Notes: generated by a model from the sequence alone, not told the origin. Counted from the first letter of the stretch, positions 7,255 to 15,585 are shown. The stretch: DNA of 20,597 bases from Desulfobacterales bacterium (GCA_029933295.1 JAOZOL010000015.1:1-20597), one strand, 5' to 3'. Program-made: numbers and translations.

Positions 7255-7276
7255 TATCATATAATGGAGGTAAAGA

Positions 7277-7480
7277 ATGGCAAGGGTTACCATTGAAGAT
7301 TGTTTAAAACGGATACCCAATCGTTTTTTTTTAGTGAATGTGGCGGCTAAGCGTGTCCGCCAGCTTCAGGAGGGCAGTCCACGTCTGATTAAATCAGACA
7401 ATGAAAATGTTGTGACCGCATTAAGAGAGGTCGCTGCCGGAAAGGTATTTATCAAGAAAGAGCTGGAGAATACCGAGTAA
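7277..7480 (+). CDS. rpoZ: RNA polymerase omega subunit
   Basis: The 67-aa protein (MARVTIEDCLKRIPNRFFLV) matches the omega subunit that helps assemble and stabilise the beta' subunit. The RpoZ core ARVTxEDCL, the N-R-F-x-L-V segment and NVVTALREVAAGK are all present. It is shorter than the 91-aa E. coli protein, as is common outside the gammaproteobacteria. GGAGG lies 7 bases before the ATG. It sits 22 bases after greA, so two RNA-polymerase-associated factors are co-transcribed. Confidence 0.94.
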   Translation: MARVTIEDCLKRIPNRFFLVNVAAKRVRQLQEGSPRLIKSDNENVVTALREVAAGKVFIKKELENTE

Positions 7481-7491
7481 AAATATTTGCA

Positions 7492-8214
7492 ATGTCTTGC
7501 TATCTGTTTAAGTCACTGAACCGGGATGTGGGAAAGGCCATACATCGCTATGATATGATATCCCATGGTGACAATATACTTGTCGGCATTTCCGGCGGTA
7601 AAGACAGTCTGACATTGTTATGGATTTTAAATGAACGGCTCTCTCGAATTCCCGTAGACTATAATTTATTTCCCGTTTACATCGATCCCGGATTTCCTGA
7701 TGGATTTGCGCAAGCCTTGACTAAATGGACGGCAGACATGGGCTTTGACATGCGCGTTGAATATACGGATAATGGAATTTTAGCCCACAGTTCCGAAAAT
7801 CTTGAAAATCCCTGTTTTTTATGCGCCCGTCTTAGACGGAAGAAAATTTTTGAAATTGCCGACAAACTGGGTTGCAACAAAGTGGCGTTCGGCCATCACA
7901 AAGATGACATTATCGAGACGTTCTTTTTAAATGTTTGCTACTCAGGCACCATTGGGACAATGCGTCCGGCCCAAACCGTGTTTAAGGGCAAATTTACCAT
8001 CATTCGCCCCCTGGCTTTTGTTGATGAGGACAGGATTAAACGATTTGCAAAAGCAAATAAATTTCCCGATTTTAATAATCCCTGTCCGTATGCGAAAATC
8101 TCAAAACGAAAAGAGATAAAGGATTTTTTGAGCCGGTTGTACCAGATCAATCAAAAAATTAAAGGAAATATTTTCAGGTCACTGAGCAATGTCAATCAGG
8201 ATTATTTATTATAA
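7492..8214 (+). CDS. ttcA: tRNA 2-thiocytidine synthetase TtcA-type ATPase
   Basis: The 240-aa PP-loop ATPase has SGGKDS at residues 34-39, CFLC (Cys108, Cys111) and a third cysteine in NPCPY (Cys198). These match the three [4Fe-4S] ligands of TtcA, which thiolates cytidine 32 of some tRNAs. GHHKDDIIETFFLN is the conserved segment following the CxxC. It is shorter than E. coli TtcA (about 310 aa), and related TtcA-like sulfurtransferases of uncertain target exist in anaerobes, so the precise tRNA target is inferred. Only 11 bases separate it from rpoZ and there is no good Shine-Dalgarno at the ATG, so translation may depend on coupling. Confidence 0.85.
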   Translation: MSCYLFKSLNRDVGKAIHRYDMISHGDNILVGISGGKDSLTLLWILNERLSRIPVDYNLFPVYIDPGFPDGFAQALTKWTADMGFDMRVEYTDNGILAHSSENLENPCFLCARLRRKKIFEIADKLGCNKVAFGHHKDDIIETFFLNVCYSGTIGTMRPAQTVFKGKFTIIRPLAFVDEDRIKRFAKANKFPDFNNPCPYAKISKRKEIKDFLSRLYQINQKIKGNIFRSLSNVNQDYLL

Positions 8215-8241
8215 TTGATAGTCATATGAAAAGTAAATTTT

Positions 8242-9027
8242 ATGAAAGATATTCAAAACGAGCGTGATTACCGAAATATTGCGATCAATAAGGTCGGTAT
8301 TAAAAATTTAAAGTATCCCATTACGATCCTTGATCGTAATAAGGGAAAACAGAACACCGTTGCATCTATTAATATGTATGTGGATCTCCCCCATGAATAC
8401 AAGGGAACCCATATGAGCCGGTTTGTTGAAATGCTTCATCATTTCAGGCCTGAAATTGCATTAAAAACATTTTCAGATATTCTCGGCCAAATGAAAAAGC
8501 ACTTAAATGCTGCTTCTGCGGAAATTGAAGTGACCTTTCCTTATTTTATAGAAAAAAAAGCACCGGTGAGTCAATCTCCGGGCCTGATGGATTATATTTG
8601 CCGTCTCATCGGGTCTGTCAATTCAGATTGCAAAATAGATCTTGTTTTAGAGGTGATTGTGCCCGTTTCTTCTGTTTGTCCGTGTTCCAAGGAGATCAGC
8701 ACTGAAGGCGCGCATAATCAGAGGGGCAGGGTTCATTTGAAAACACGGTTTAAAAAATTTATCTGGATTGAAGACATGATTGAGCTGGTGGAGCGGTGTG
8801 CATCATGTGATGTCTATTCTGTCTTAAAGCGCGCGGATGAAAAATTTATCACGGAAAAGGGATATGCCAACCCGAAATTTGTTGAAGATATTATTCGTGA
8901 CATTGCCCTTGAGCTTAATGCGGATAAAAATATCACCTGGTTTTCCGTTGAAGTGGAGAATTTTGAATCCATCCACAATCATAATGCGTATGCATATATT
9001 ACCAGCGGTGAGCGGCCGACCCTTTAG
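8242..9027 (+). CDS. folE2: GTP cyclohydrolase FolE2 (type IB)
   Basis: The 261-aa enzyme converts GTP to 7,8-dihydroneopterin triphosphate, the first step to folate and queuosine-type 7-deazapurines. Family features are the early YPI segment, HMSRFVEMLHH (from about residue 57), and VPVSSVCPCSKEIS with Cys146 and Cys148, one of which is the expected metal ligand. It continues to a C-terminal VEVENFESIHNHNAYAYI. Length is typical of FolE2 and the protein is unrelated in sequence to FolE. It follows ttcA by 27 bases. Its stop codon overlaps that of the convergent dacB. Confidence 0.95.
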   Translation: MKDIQNERDYRNIAINKVGIKNLKYPITILDRNKGKQNTVASINMYVDLPHEYKGTHMSRFVEMLHHFRPEIALKTFSDILGQMKKHLNAASAEIEVTFPYFIEKKAPVSQSPGLMDYICRLIGSVNSDCKIDLVLEVIVPVSSVCPCSKEISTEGAHNQRGRVHLKTRFKKFIWIEDMIELVERCASCDVYSVLKRADEKFITEKGYANPKFVEDIIRDIALELNADKNITWFSVEVENFESIHNHNAYAYITSGERPTL

Positions 9028-10247
9028 TCGATTATTTTCTTTAATTGCTTTATCACAGGCGCTGTTTTTTCCCCCGGTGTGTTTAACAGAATCACGAATG
9101 GATAAAGCGCGCTGTTGCTGTCTTCAATATACCCCACAAGTGTGTTGATGCCGTTTAATGTGCCTGTCTTATAATATTTTCCGTCCTTATACCGCATTAG
9201 TCCATGATAGGGCTTAAATGCGGATAAAATTTTGAGAAACATTTTTGCCGATAACCTGTTTTTTCGTGATATCCCTGATCCTTCAATAATTGATAGATCC
9301 TTGATGCCCAGTTCAGCATCAGCGTAAATCTTTGCTGCCTGAATTGCTTTTTCCATGGATGCCGGCGGACCGAACGCCTTTGCGCCTGATGCCAGAAAAA
9401 TCTGGTTTGCGATGTAATTATTGGAATATTCAAGCAGTCTGGCAATTATACCGGTTAACACAAATTTTGAAATATGCCGCAAGACAAGCTGATCCGTCGC
9501 TGCATCCACGGTGCCGGGTTTGACGCTGCCTTTTACGTTTATCCCTGACAATTCTATAAAATATTTAAACAACTCCCCGGCGTAACGCGTTATTTCATCC
9601 CCATCATTGGTCAGCATGATTCTGCCGGATTTTGCATGTGATGTTTTAATATGTTTTCGTGCAATGTCGAGCAAAGGCGTCTGGGGTTCATTGGTGATAT
9701 ATTTGTTATCAATGTGTATAAAATTGACCGTGTTGAAATTGACGCATAGGGCACCATTCGGCGCATCATAGGGTTGCAGGGAGTTTATCGCAGTACCGGG
9801 TATGTTGATGGGCTTTTCAAAATAAGTGTCATCGACAATGATGTTATTGATGAATTTGATTTTTCTGGAAAGATCTGCTGGGATTTGTGATATATTTTCC
9901 GAAATCAGCAAAGGATCACCATAACCTTTAATTTTAAGGTTTGAATCAGCATCTAAATAAAAATCGGTCGAAAAGTGGAAATTTTCGCCCAGATAATGAA
10001 TCGCCACAAGTGATGTGAATAATTTTAAAGTGGATGCAGGAACCAGTTTTTTGTCGGCATTGATGTTAAAAAGGATGTCTCCATGAGGGTTTGCGAGAAG
10101 GACCGCATCCGAAGTGCCAATAAATTTTTGTATGTGCTGAAAATCCGATGTTGCAAGGGATTGAATTGGTACAATCAAGGCAATCACTGCAACATAACAG
10201 AGATATTTTAAGTATCGTAAGATCTGCATTGTTTTATTTGCTTTCAA
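9024..10247 (-). CDS. dacB: D-alanyl-D-alanine carboxypeptidase / endopeptidase, PBP4 (peptidase S13)
   Basis: The 407-aa periplasmic protein trims or opens peptidoglycan cross-links. A signal peptide is evident (basic start, hydrophobic 16-28, cleavage near SLA-T at 32). The penicillin-binding motifs are complete: Ser72-x-x-Lys75 in PASTLK, Ser275-Asn-Asn277 and Lys360-Thr-Gly362. The large insert between SxxK and SxN is the S13/PBP4 hallmark, although the protein is shorter than E. coli DacB (477 aa). Its start overlaps the end of dtd by 14 bases, indicating co-transcription. Confidence 0.93.
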   Translation of the reverse strand: MKANKTMQILRYLKYLCYVAVIALIVPIQSLATSDFQHIQKFIGTSDAVLLANPHGDILFNINADKKLVPASTLKLFTSLVAIHYLGENFHFSTDFYLDADSNLKIKGYGDPLLISENISQIPADLSRKIKFINNIIVDDTYFEKPINIPGTAINSLQPYDAPNGALCVNFNTVNFIHIDNKYITNEPQTPLLDIARKHIKTSHAKSGRIMLTNDGDEITRYAGELFKYFIELSGINVKGSVKPGTVDAATDQLVLRHISKFVLTGIIARLLEYSNNYIANQIFLASGAKAFGPPASMEKAIQAAKIYADAELGIKDLSIIEGSGISRKNRLSAKMFLKILSAFKPYHGLMRYKDGKYYKTGTLNGINTLVGYIEDSNSALYPFVILLNTPGEKTAPVIKQLKKIID

Positions 10248-10674
10248 GAATTAATGTAACCGGGCCGTCGTTGATCAAGGAAACTTTCATCATGGCTTGG
10301 AATTTGCCTGTTTGCGTTGATATTCCTTTTTTTCTCAATTGATCTGCGAAATATCGGTATAATGATTTTGCTTTATCCGGAGGTGCAGCATGCATAAAAG
10401 AAGGGCGCCTTCCTTTTCGGCAATCCCCCAGAAGGGTAAATTGTGAAACCACCAGTGCCTCACCGGCAATATCAATGAGTGACCGGTTCATTTTGCTGTT
10501 TTCATCTTCAAATATGCGCAAATTTGCTATTTTGTCCGCCAGATACTCGGCATCAGAAGGGTTGTCCGTGGTTTCGACACCCAGCAGCACCAGAAGCCCT
10601 TCATTGATTTGACTGATAACTTTATTGTTTACTAAAACAGAACTTGATTTTACCCGTTGAATAACAGTGCGCAT
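10234..10674 (-). CDS. dtd: D-aminoacyl-tRNA deacylase
   Basis: The 146-aa enzyme hydrolyses D-aminoacyl-tRNAs (and glycyl-tRNA-Ala), protecting translation. The protein begins MRTVIQRVKSSSV and has both active-site motifs: SQFTL (77-81) and NDGPVT (135-140). The ATG at 10674 is chosen because it gives the exact family N-terminus; a GTG at 10701 would add nine non-conserved residues. With the ATG the gene starts 20 bases after the PIN-domain gene stop. It overlaps dacB by 14 bases. Confidence 0.95.
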   Translation of the reverse strand: MRTVIQRVKSSSVLVNNKVISQINEGLLVLLGVETTDNPSDAEYLADKIANLRIFEDENSKMNRSLIDIAGEALVVSQFTLLGDCRKGRRPSFMHAAPPDKAKSLYRYFADQLRKKGISTQTGKFQAMMKVSLINDGPVTLILESK

Positions 10675-10694
10675 TAGCAAATCCAATCGAAAAT

Positions 10695-11069
10695 TTACCA
10701 CATTGCTTTTTTATAATTTTTTAAAATATTTTGATCTTTTGTCACTAAAATATCATTGTTTACGGATGCATTAGCAACAATAATGCGGTCAAAGGGATCA
10801 CGGGTCCATGAAAGATTTAAAGCACCACTTACAATAGTATTAAGGCTTTTATCACATACCTTGAGTCCAATTCGATCAGACAGATCAAATACAATTTCAT
10901 TGGCTTCATCAGTGACACGTTGAATTTCAAATAAATATTGCAACTCCAAACGCACTACAGGTGAAATAATGATTTCATGTCTATTTATCAGTTTTTTGGC
11001 TTGTTTGCTCAATTTTTTGATTTCTCCTGCATAAAGCCATGCGACGACATGTGTATCAAGGTAAATCAA
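10695..11069 (-). CDS. PIN-domain toxin (VapC-like ribonuclease)
   Basis: The 124-aa PIN-domain protein starts MIYLDTHVVAWL. The expected acidic metal-binding residues are present: Asp5, Glu42 (VVRLELQYL), Asp91 and Asp94 (TRDPFDRIIVANA). This is the typical type II toxin ribonuclease, which cleaves RNA such as tRNA when released from its antitoxin. Its first 14 bases overlap the end of the upstream antitoxin gene, the classic antitoxin-first arrangement. The target RNA is unknown. The catalytic residues are intact, so it is likely functional. Confidence 0.88.
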   Translation of the reverse strand: MIYLDTHVVAWLYAGEIKKLSKQAKKLINRHEIIISPVVRLELQYLFEIQRVTDEANEIVFDLSDRIGLKVCDKSLNTIVSGALNLSWTRDPFDRIIVANASVNNDILVTKDQNILKNYKKAMW

Positions 11070-11292
11070 GATTTACCTCCTTTTCCCAACTAATATTGAC
11101 AAGATCATTCGGATTTCCCTTAATCGCATTTGGTCTTGATACTAAATTTTGAAGTTTATCCGCTTTGTCTACGGGCACGATTTTTAGTTTTTTACCACCT
11201 TTTTTGATTTCAATCGGGATGCCTGTATTTAGCACTTCATCAAGTAGCTTGTATATATTTCCCCGTAATTCAGTTACAGTAATTGTTTTCAT
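11056..11292 (-). CDS. Phd/YefM-type antitoxin
   Basis: The 78-aa protein begins MKTITVTELRGNIYKLLDEV, the Phd/YefM DNA-binding fold. It has a middle IPIEIKKGGKKLKIVPV strand region and a C-terminal tail (VNISWEKEVNLDLP) that would wrap the toxin. The ATG at 11292 is chosen because GGGGAGG ends 6-7 bases upstream; an earlier in-frame ATG at 11322 would place the operator sequence inside the gene. It overlaps the PIN toxin by 14 bases. It probably represses its own promoter through the repeated TACGTACAT sites just upstream. Confidence 0.85.
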   Translation of the reverse strand: MKTITVTELRGNIYKLLDEVLNTGIPIEIKKGGKKLKIVPVDKADKLQNLVSRPNAIKGNPNDLVNISWEKEVNLDLP

Positions 11293-11313
11293 CGCTATCC
11301 TCCCCATGAAAGG

Positions 11314-11371
11314 TACGTACATTATGATACAAAGATACGTACATATTAGAGAAAAGATCTGTTTAAATCAA
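11314..11371 (-). promoter_or_regulatory. Toxin-antitoxin promoter with repeated TACGTACAT operator
   Basis: On the minus strand TTGATT (11366-11371) and TAATAT (11343-11348) are separated by exactly 17 bases. Two copies of TACGTACAT (plus strand 11314-11322 and 11336-11344), each with a palindromic TACGTA core, lie 22 bases apart, or two helical turns. The upstream copy overlaps the -10 hexamer and the other lies in the leader before the ribosome site. This is the layout expected for autorepression by an antitoxin dimer. Confidence 0.7.
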
Positions 11372-11379
11372 GAAGAAAA

Positions 11380-12192
11380 TTAAGCTTTAACATCCAGTGT
11401 AAAAGGAATAATATCCAGTTCAACCGTTTCAACTCCTTCTATTTTTTTTACAACATCTTTAATTTTTGCAGTGGACTCTTCTGTTTTATCAATAAATGTT
11501 TTTACCTTGATTCGGGCATTGCCATTTTCGACAAAAGCGCGGATGGTGGGAAATTCGTTGATCAGTTTTGCCTCAATCAATGCCGAGGTGGTCAGATTGT
11601 CAAGTATTAGTTGAGATTCAGCAGTGGTCTTTAAAGCAGGTTGTTTGATGGCATTGAGTATGATTTCAATGGCGGTATCCATAGTCAATTTATTAATACG
11701 CAGCACTATGTCATAAAGTGTTGAATCCCATGTATCTATACCGTATAAGGAACGGCTCCATTTGTGGCGTTCCGCGTCATCTTTTTCGATAATGCGCTGT
11801 GCCTGCTCTCTGGGCACATTGTCCCGTTTCATGACAATCTTAATCCGATCATCCATATCCGCAATAATACGGATTTTCAGCACATGAGAAATTCCTTTGA
11901 GAAAAAAATGCCCGGCAAATCCATGATAAATTACATTGTCTTTCTGTAAATGTCTGAGCAGCGCCGCACGAATATAAGCGATATACTTTTCTTTTCCATG
12001 GGTGAACCGATTGAAAACCGAAGGGTTATCATGAATAGCGTGAATAAGCTTTATTTCAGGAATATTGAATTGTTCTGAGGCTTCAATAAGAATTTCCCTG
12101 GAAACACATTCATATCCCAGTTTTTCAGCCAGTTTTTCGGCTGTCTCTTTTCCATAACTGGAAGATCCTCTGGAAATGGTTATAATTGACAT
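11380..12192 (-). CDS. Cytidylate-kinase-like protein with C-terminal BON-like domain
   Basis: The 270-aa protein begins MSIITISRGSSSYGKETAEKLAEKLG, the P-loop start of the cytidylate-kinase-like family (Cytidylate_kin2 type), with Lys15 in the phosphate loop. A VMKRDN...RIIEKDDAERHKW segment resembles the lid of nucleoside monophosphate kinases. The last 70 residues (about 200-270) look like a BON-type alpha/beta domain: LIEAKLINEFP, then IRVKTFI-like strand and VKKIEGVETVELDII. Substrate is unknown; this family is often found beside stress and signalling genes rather than acting as the housekeeping Cmk. CAGGAG precedes the ATG. It is last in the minus-strand cluster, 84 bases after the histidine kinase gene, with no terminator before the toxin-antitoxin promoter. 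Confidence 0.8.
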   Translation of the reverse strand: MSIITISRGSSSYGKETAEKLAEKLGYECVSREILIEASEQFNIPEIKLIHAIHDNPSVFNRFTHGKEKYIAYIRAALLRHLQKDNVIYHGFAGHFFLKGISHVLKIRIIADMDDRIKIVMKRDNVPREQAQRIIEKDDAERHKWSRSLYGIDTWDSTLYDIVLRINKLTMDTAIEIILNAIKQPALKTTAESQLILDNLTTSALIEAKLINEFPTIRAFVENGNARIKVKTFIDKTEESTAKIKDVVKKIEGVETVELDIIPFTLDVKA

Positions 12193-12276
12193 GGTTTGCT
12201 CCTGTTAGAAAACAAATGGGTTAAAAAAAACGGGGGAAAAGAAATAAAGTTTCCTGTATATATTTCAAGTACGAAC

Positions 12277-13809
12277 CTATGCTTCCGAATCGTTAGCAAT
12301 AGGAAGGTATACGGAAAATGTTGTGCCACGCCCTTCGTCGCTGTCAACGGTAATCTTTCCGCCAATTTCCTGGATAATTCCGTAACTTACCGAAAGTCCC
12401 AACCCCGTTCCTTCGCCAACCCCTTTGGTGGTGAAGAAGGGATCGAATATTTTTCTCAGATTTTTTTTCTCGATACCGCACCCCTGGTCCAAGACATCGA
12501 TTTTAACATATTGATCGTCTGTTTTATCGGCTTTGATGGTCAGCATTCCGCCTTCATTCATTGCCTGGATGCCGTTTAAAAAAATATTTAGCAATACCTG
12601 TTGCAGGTTGCGAAAGTTGCCCTTCACCGCAGGCAGATGGTCTTCTATTAATGTCTTTGTTTCAACGCTTTTCAGCGTATGTTCGCTTTTAACAAGTTTT
12701 AAGGTCGAGCCGATCAGGTCGTTGACATTAATTGCTTCGATTTTAGATTTCCCGAGCCGTGTAAAATCAAGCAGGTTTCGAACCGTTGCGCTTGACCGTT
12801 CCACCTGAATGAAAATATCCTTTAACATGTCCATGATTTCATCATGCGTGTAATCATCCAGACTTTCCATCAGCGCTTCGGTGGTGATGCTGATATTATT
12901 TAAGGGGTTATTGAGTTCATGGGCGATTCCTGACGTCAGTGTCCCCACTGCCGCCATTTTTCGTGACTGAACCAGTTGTTCATGCTTTTCCATTAATTCA
13001 AATATCATGCGGTTAATGGCAATGGCCAGATTGGAAAATTCATCCCGGAATTTACGTTGGGGAATCACCAGATTGAAATTACCGGCGGCAATTCGTTGGG
13101 TGTATTGAACCGCACGGCCCAGCGGTTGTACTATCTGGCGTGCAAGTTCCGTGGCCACCCATATCATAACAATCAGATTGATGATGAGTGAAAAACCAGC
13201 GGCCAGCATAAATGTTTGCGCGACCTTGTGGACATTGTTCCGTTCCTGATCCATTAAATCCATTGCATCGGTAAGGATTTGGTGGCCGTAGATCCGCAAT
13301 TGTCCTTCGATTTCCGACTCATCCGGTTTTGCAGAATCATCCTTTGAACCATGCCAGTAAGCGATTTGGTTTAAAAATGCCTGGTATTGTTTTAAGTTAT
13401 TTGTCAGGTTTTTAAATGTTTCATGTTTCAGAAGAATCCGCATGTCACTGGCTGCATTTTTAAGGATCACTTCTGCGCTTTTAATATTCGACAAGGCATC
13501 GAACAGATCGGTTCGGGTGTGATACAAAAAGAAATTTTTTTCATGACGCCGGGCCTGTTCAACGGTGAATGCAAACTTTGTGGCATGGTCAAAAAAATTC
13601 TGTTTTGAGTTCATTACTGAGATATAAAAGATGGATGAAACGCCAATACCAAAAGAAAAAAGAAACGCCACTAGAAAAGCCAGCGTGATGCGGAAACGGA
13701 TACTGAAAGAGGGCCTTTGCGAAAGCGCCTTCTCCATTTGAATAATTTCATCAGCATTTGGAATATTGGCATTTCCCATGGTTTGACTTTCGGGGAGTTT
13801 AACTTTCAT
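12277..13809 (-). CDS. Membrane sensor histidine kinase (HAMP-HisKA-HATPase)
   Basis: The 510-aa inner-membrane kinase has TM1 at about 41-64, a roughly 138-residue mostly helical periplasmic sensor region, TM2 at 203-223, HAMP (from 224) and the H-box GIAHELNNPLNN with phospho-His297. The HATPase domain follows: N-box (QQVLLNIFLNGIQAM), G1 DQGCGI, F-box IFDPFFTTK and G2 GEGTGLGLSVSYGI. No PAS domain and no attached receiver were seen. The ATG at 13809 is taken; a TTG four codons earlier (13821) is the alternative, and neither has a strong ribosome site. The receiver protein encoded at 15582-15974 in the same run is its likely partner. The periplasmic stimulus is unknown. Confidence 0.9.
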   Translation of the reverse strand: MKVKLPESQTMGNANIPNADEIIQMEKALSQRPSFSIRFRITLAFLVAFLFSFGIGVSSIFYISVMNSKQNFFDHATKFAFTVEQARRHEKNFFLYHTRTDLFDALSNIKSAEVILKNAASDMRILLKHETFKNLTNNLKQYQAFLNQIAYWHGSKDDSAKPDESEIEGQLRIYGHQILTDAMDLMDQERNNVHKVAQTFMLAAGFSLIINLIVMIWVATELARQIVQPLGRAVQYTQRIAAGNFNLVIPQRKFRDEFSNLAIAINRMIFELMEKHEQLVQSRKMAAVGTLTSGIAHELNNPLNNISITTEALMESLDDYTHDEIMDMLKDIFIQVERSSATVRNLLDFTRLGKSKIEAINVNDLIGSTLKLVKSEHTLKSVETKTLIEDHLPAVKGNFRNLQQVLLNIFLNGIQAMNEGGMLTIKADKTDDQYVKIDVLDQGCGIEKKNLRKIFDPFFTTKGVGEGTGLGLSVSYGIIQEIGGKITVDSDEGRGTTFSVYLPIANDSEA

Positions 13810-13835
13810 CAGTCTTGTCAATCTTTATATAAAGT

Positions 13836-14726
13836 TTATCTTAAAATGAGAACAGACGATTCAGCACTTGTCACAAGTTTTCCCAAACGCTGCTTGGAAA
13901 AAATTTTATCCAGGAAAGATTCTTTTCCCATCCACATGGCCACAAGGTTTTTCTCTGCTGCCTGGGCGATGATTGAGTTTAAGGAAAGACCATCCACGAC
14001 TTTCACCCAGGCCTTGATATTGCGGGAGACATAATAGTCGAGGATACTGGCCATTCGCCGGTCCACCTCCGATTTCAGGCCTTTTGCATCCGCAACACCG
14101 ATGATCTCAAGGTCTGCATGATAAAGGGTGACCAGTTGATTGATCAACTCAATGGATGCCTGGCTAACGGTATCGTGGTCCAGGCAGCAGTCGATCATCC
14201 GCGGCTTTTTTTCTTCTTTGACAACAAATACAGAGCAATTAGCATTTTTGACGATTTTGCCGCATATATCGGCATGGCCCTCCCATTTGCAGTCGGTTCC
14301 CGGATCACAACCGATTACGATCAGGTCCGCTTCGATCTGTTCGGCTTCCGCAAGAATTTCCCTGCTCGCATTTCCCGCCCGGCACTTTACGGTTAAGTTT
14401 TTGCGTTCATGTTGTTCCGGGTAGACCAGGTTTACAACACCTTTTTTTTCCTGGATTAATTTATATCCGGAAGTATGACGTCCGTAGGGCGAATCCGTCT
14501 CACCAAAAAAGCCAAGGAATGCTTCCCGATATGTGTCAAGGACGGCGGCCACGGCATTTTCTCCAGCAGTCTTCGCGGACTGGCTGTCCAATAATTCACC
14601 CGGCGATACATGGGTTTCGACACCCAGAAGTGTAACGTGTGCCCATGTATTCCCGGCCAGCTCAGCCACCAGTCGCACAACATAATCGCTATATGGATTT
14701 TTATCCAAAGCAACAAGGATTCTCAT
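13836..14726 (-). CDS. Universal stress protein, double UspA domain
   Basis: The 296-aa protein begins MRILVALDKNPYSDYVVRLVAELA, a UspA N-terminus. The first domain ends with ADLIVIGCDPG...NCSVFVVKE (about 133-170). A second, weaker UspA-like half runs to SAESSVLILR. The canonical G-2x-G-9x-G-S nucleotide loop is incomplete in both halves, so nucleotide binding is uncertain. GGAGG lies 5 bases before the ATG at 14726, which makes this start better than the GTG at 14729. It is 26 bases upstream of the histidine kinase and follows a second, divergent Usp-like gene. Confidence 0.85.
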   Translation of the reverse strand: MRILVALDKNPYSDYVVRLVAELAGNTWAHVTLLGVETHVSPGELLDSQSAKTAGENAVAAVLDTYREAFLGFFGETDSPYGRHTSGYKLIQEKKGVVNLVYPEQHERKNLTVKCRAGNASREILAEAEQIEADLIVIGCDPGTDCKWEGHADICGKIVKNANCSVFVVKEEKKPRMIDCCLDHDTVSQASIELINQLVTLYHADLEIIGVADAKGLKSEVDRRMASILDYYVSRNIKAWVKVVDGLSLNSIIAQAAEKNLVAMWMGKESFLDKIFSKQRLGKLVTSAESSVLILR

Positions 14727-14775
14727 CACATCCTCCCTTTACAGTATGACAAACCTGAATTATTCCAATGTATGT

Positions 14776-15585
14776 CTATCGCCAGAAAATTAAAACCGGA
14801 GACGGCACACGGCCCAAAAGCTCGATCATGGGATTGTTCTTTTTGGATTTATGTTTTAAAAATGATATGATCAAGCCGTATTCTCTCAAACATTCTGCTA
14901 TCTTATCGGGGGCCCCCTCTATTGTTTTCTGTGCACCAGATGTCACGTTACTCTGTTTAAGCGCGTCATCTGCATTTTTCATATGCAGATCCCTGGATTC
15001 CGTTTCGCCGATTACAAGATCTTTGGTTTTTGAAAATTTCAGATCAATAAGGTCCACTTTCACCCTGGCGTTATTGAATATTTTTACAAACTGGGCAATA
15101 AAATCACGGTGATCGGAATCCTGATCAAGGAGCAGCGCTGCATTATCTGCAGGGACTAAATTTTTGACAATCATTACAGGGCAGGGCATCAGCCGGTAAA
15201 GTCGGGAATGGACAAGCCTGTAAAAATCGTTCGGATTAAAGGAAGGGAGAGCCCCTTCCAGAAAAAATGCATATTGACCGGTCTGTAATTCGTCCAGCAA
15301 TTTTTCAGTGCGATCACCGATAAGAATCTTGGGTGTCTTTAAAAAAGGAAGTTCGACCTTTTCCATGTCCAGGAATTGTCTGATTTCTTCGCTTTTGGAT
15401 TCAATAAGGGCATTTTCCCAGGTTTTCTGCACCCACCCGAATCCCGGCGATGAACCGGATTTCTTCGCATCAACGACATGAATGTCATAGAGCCTCATAT
15501 CAATTTTGTTAGACAATTCATTCGCATATCGGAGGGCAATACTGGATCCCAGATTCGTATTAATGGAAATGAGGCCTGTTATCAT
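14776..15585 (-). CDS. Divergent universal-stress-protein-like protein
   Basis: This 269-aa soluble protein begins MITGLISINTNLGSSIALRYANEL, with a Usp-like first strand and helix. The half boundary is marked by LMPCPVMIVKNL (about 131-143) and the C-terminus by GRVPSPVLIFWR, both resembling the last strand of UspA domains. It is therefore probably a tandem, highly diverged Usp without the nucleotide loop. Its ATG overlaps the response regulator stop by four bases (ATGA), so the two are translationally coupled. The function is unknown. The assignment rests on predicted strand patterns and its neighbour, not on strong motifs. Confidence 0.65.
   Translation of the reverse strand: MITGLISINTNLGSSIALRYANELSNKIDMRLYDIHVVDAKKSGSSPGFGWVQKTWENALIESKSEEIRQFLDMEKVELPFLKTPKILIGDRTEKLLDELQTGQYAFFLEGALPSFNPNDFYRLVHSRLYRLMPCPVMIVKNLVPADNAALLLDQDSDHRDFIAQFVKIFNNARVKVDLIDLKFSKTKDLVIGETESRDLHMKNADDALKQSNVTSGAQKTIEGAPDKIAECLREYGLIISFLKHKSKKNNPMIELLGRVPSPVLIFWR

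Noticed and set aside
8837..9148. 103-codon plus-strand open frame bridging folE2 and dacB
   Set aside because: It is out of frame with folE2 and antisense to dacB, has no ribosome site and no recognisable motif.
12196..12579. 127-codon plus-strand open frame
   Set aside because: It overlaps the ATPase domain of the histidine kinase antisense. The kinase N, G1, F and G2 boxes prove the minus strand is coding.
13717..14424. Several plus-strand open frames of 90-105 codons
   Set aside because: All are antisense to the histidine kinase and double-UspA genes, which have strong family motifs.
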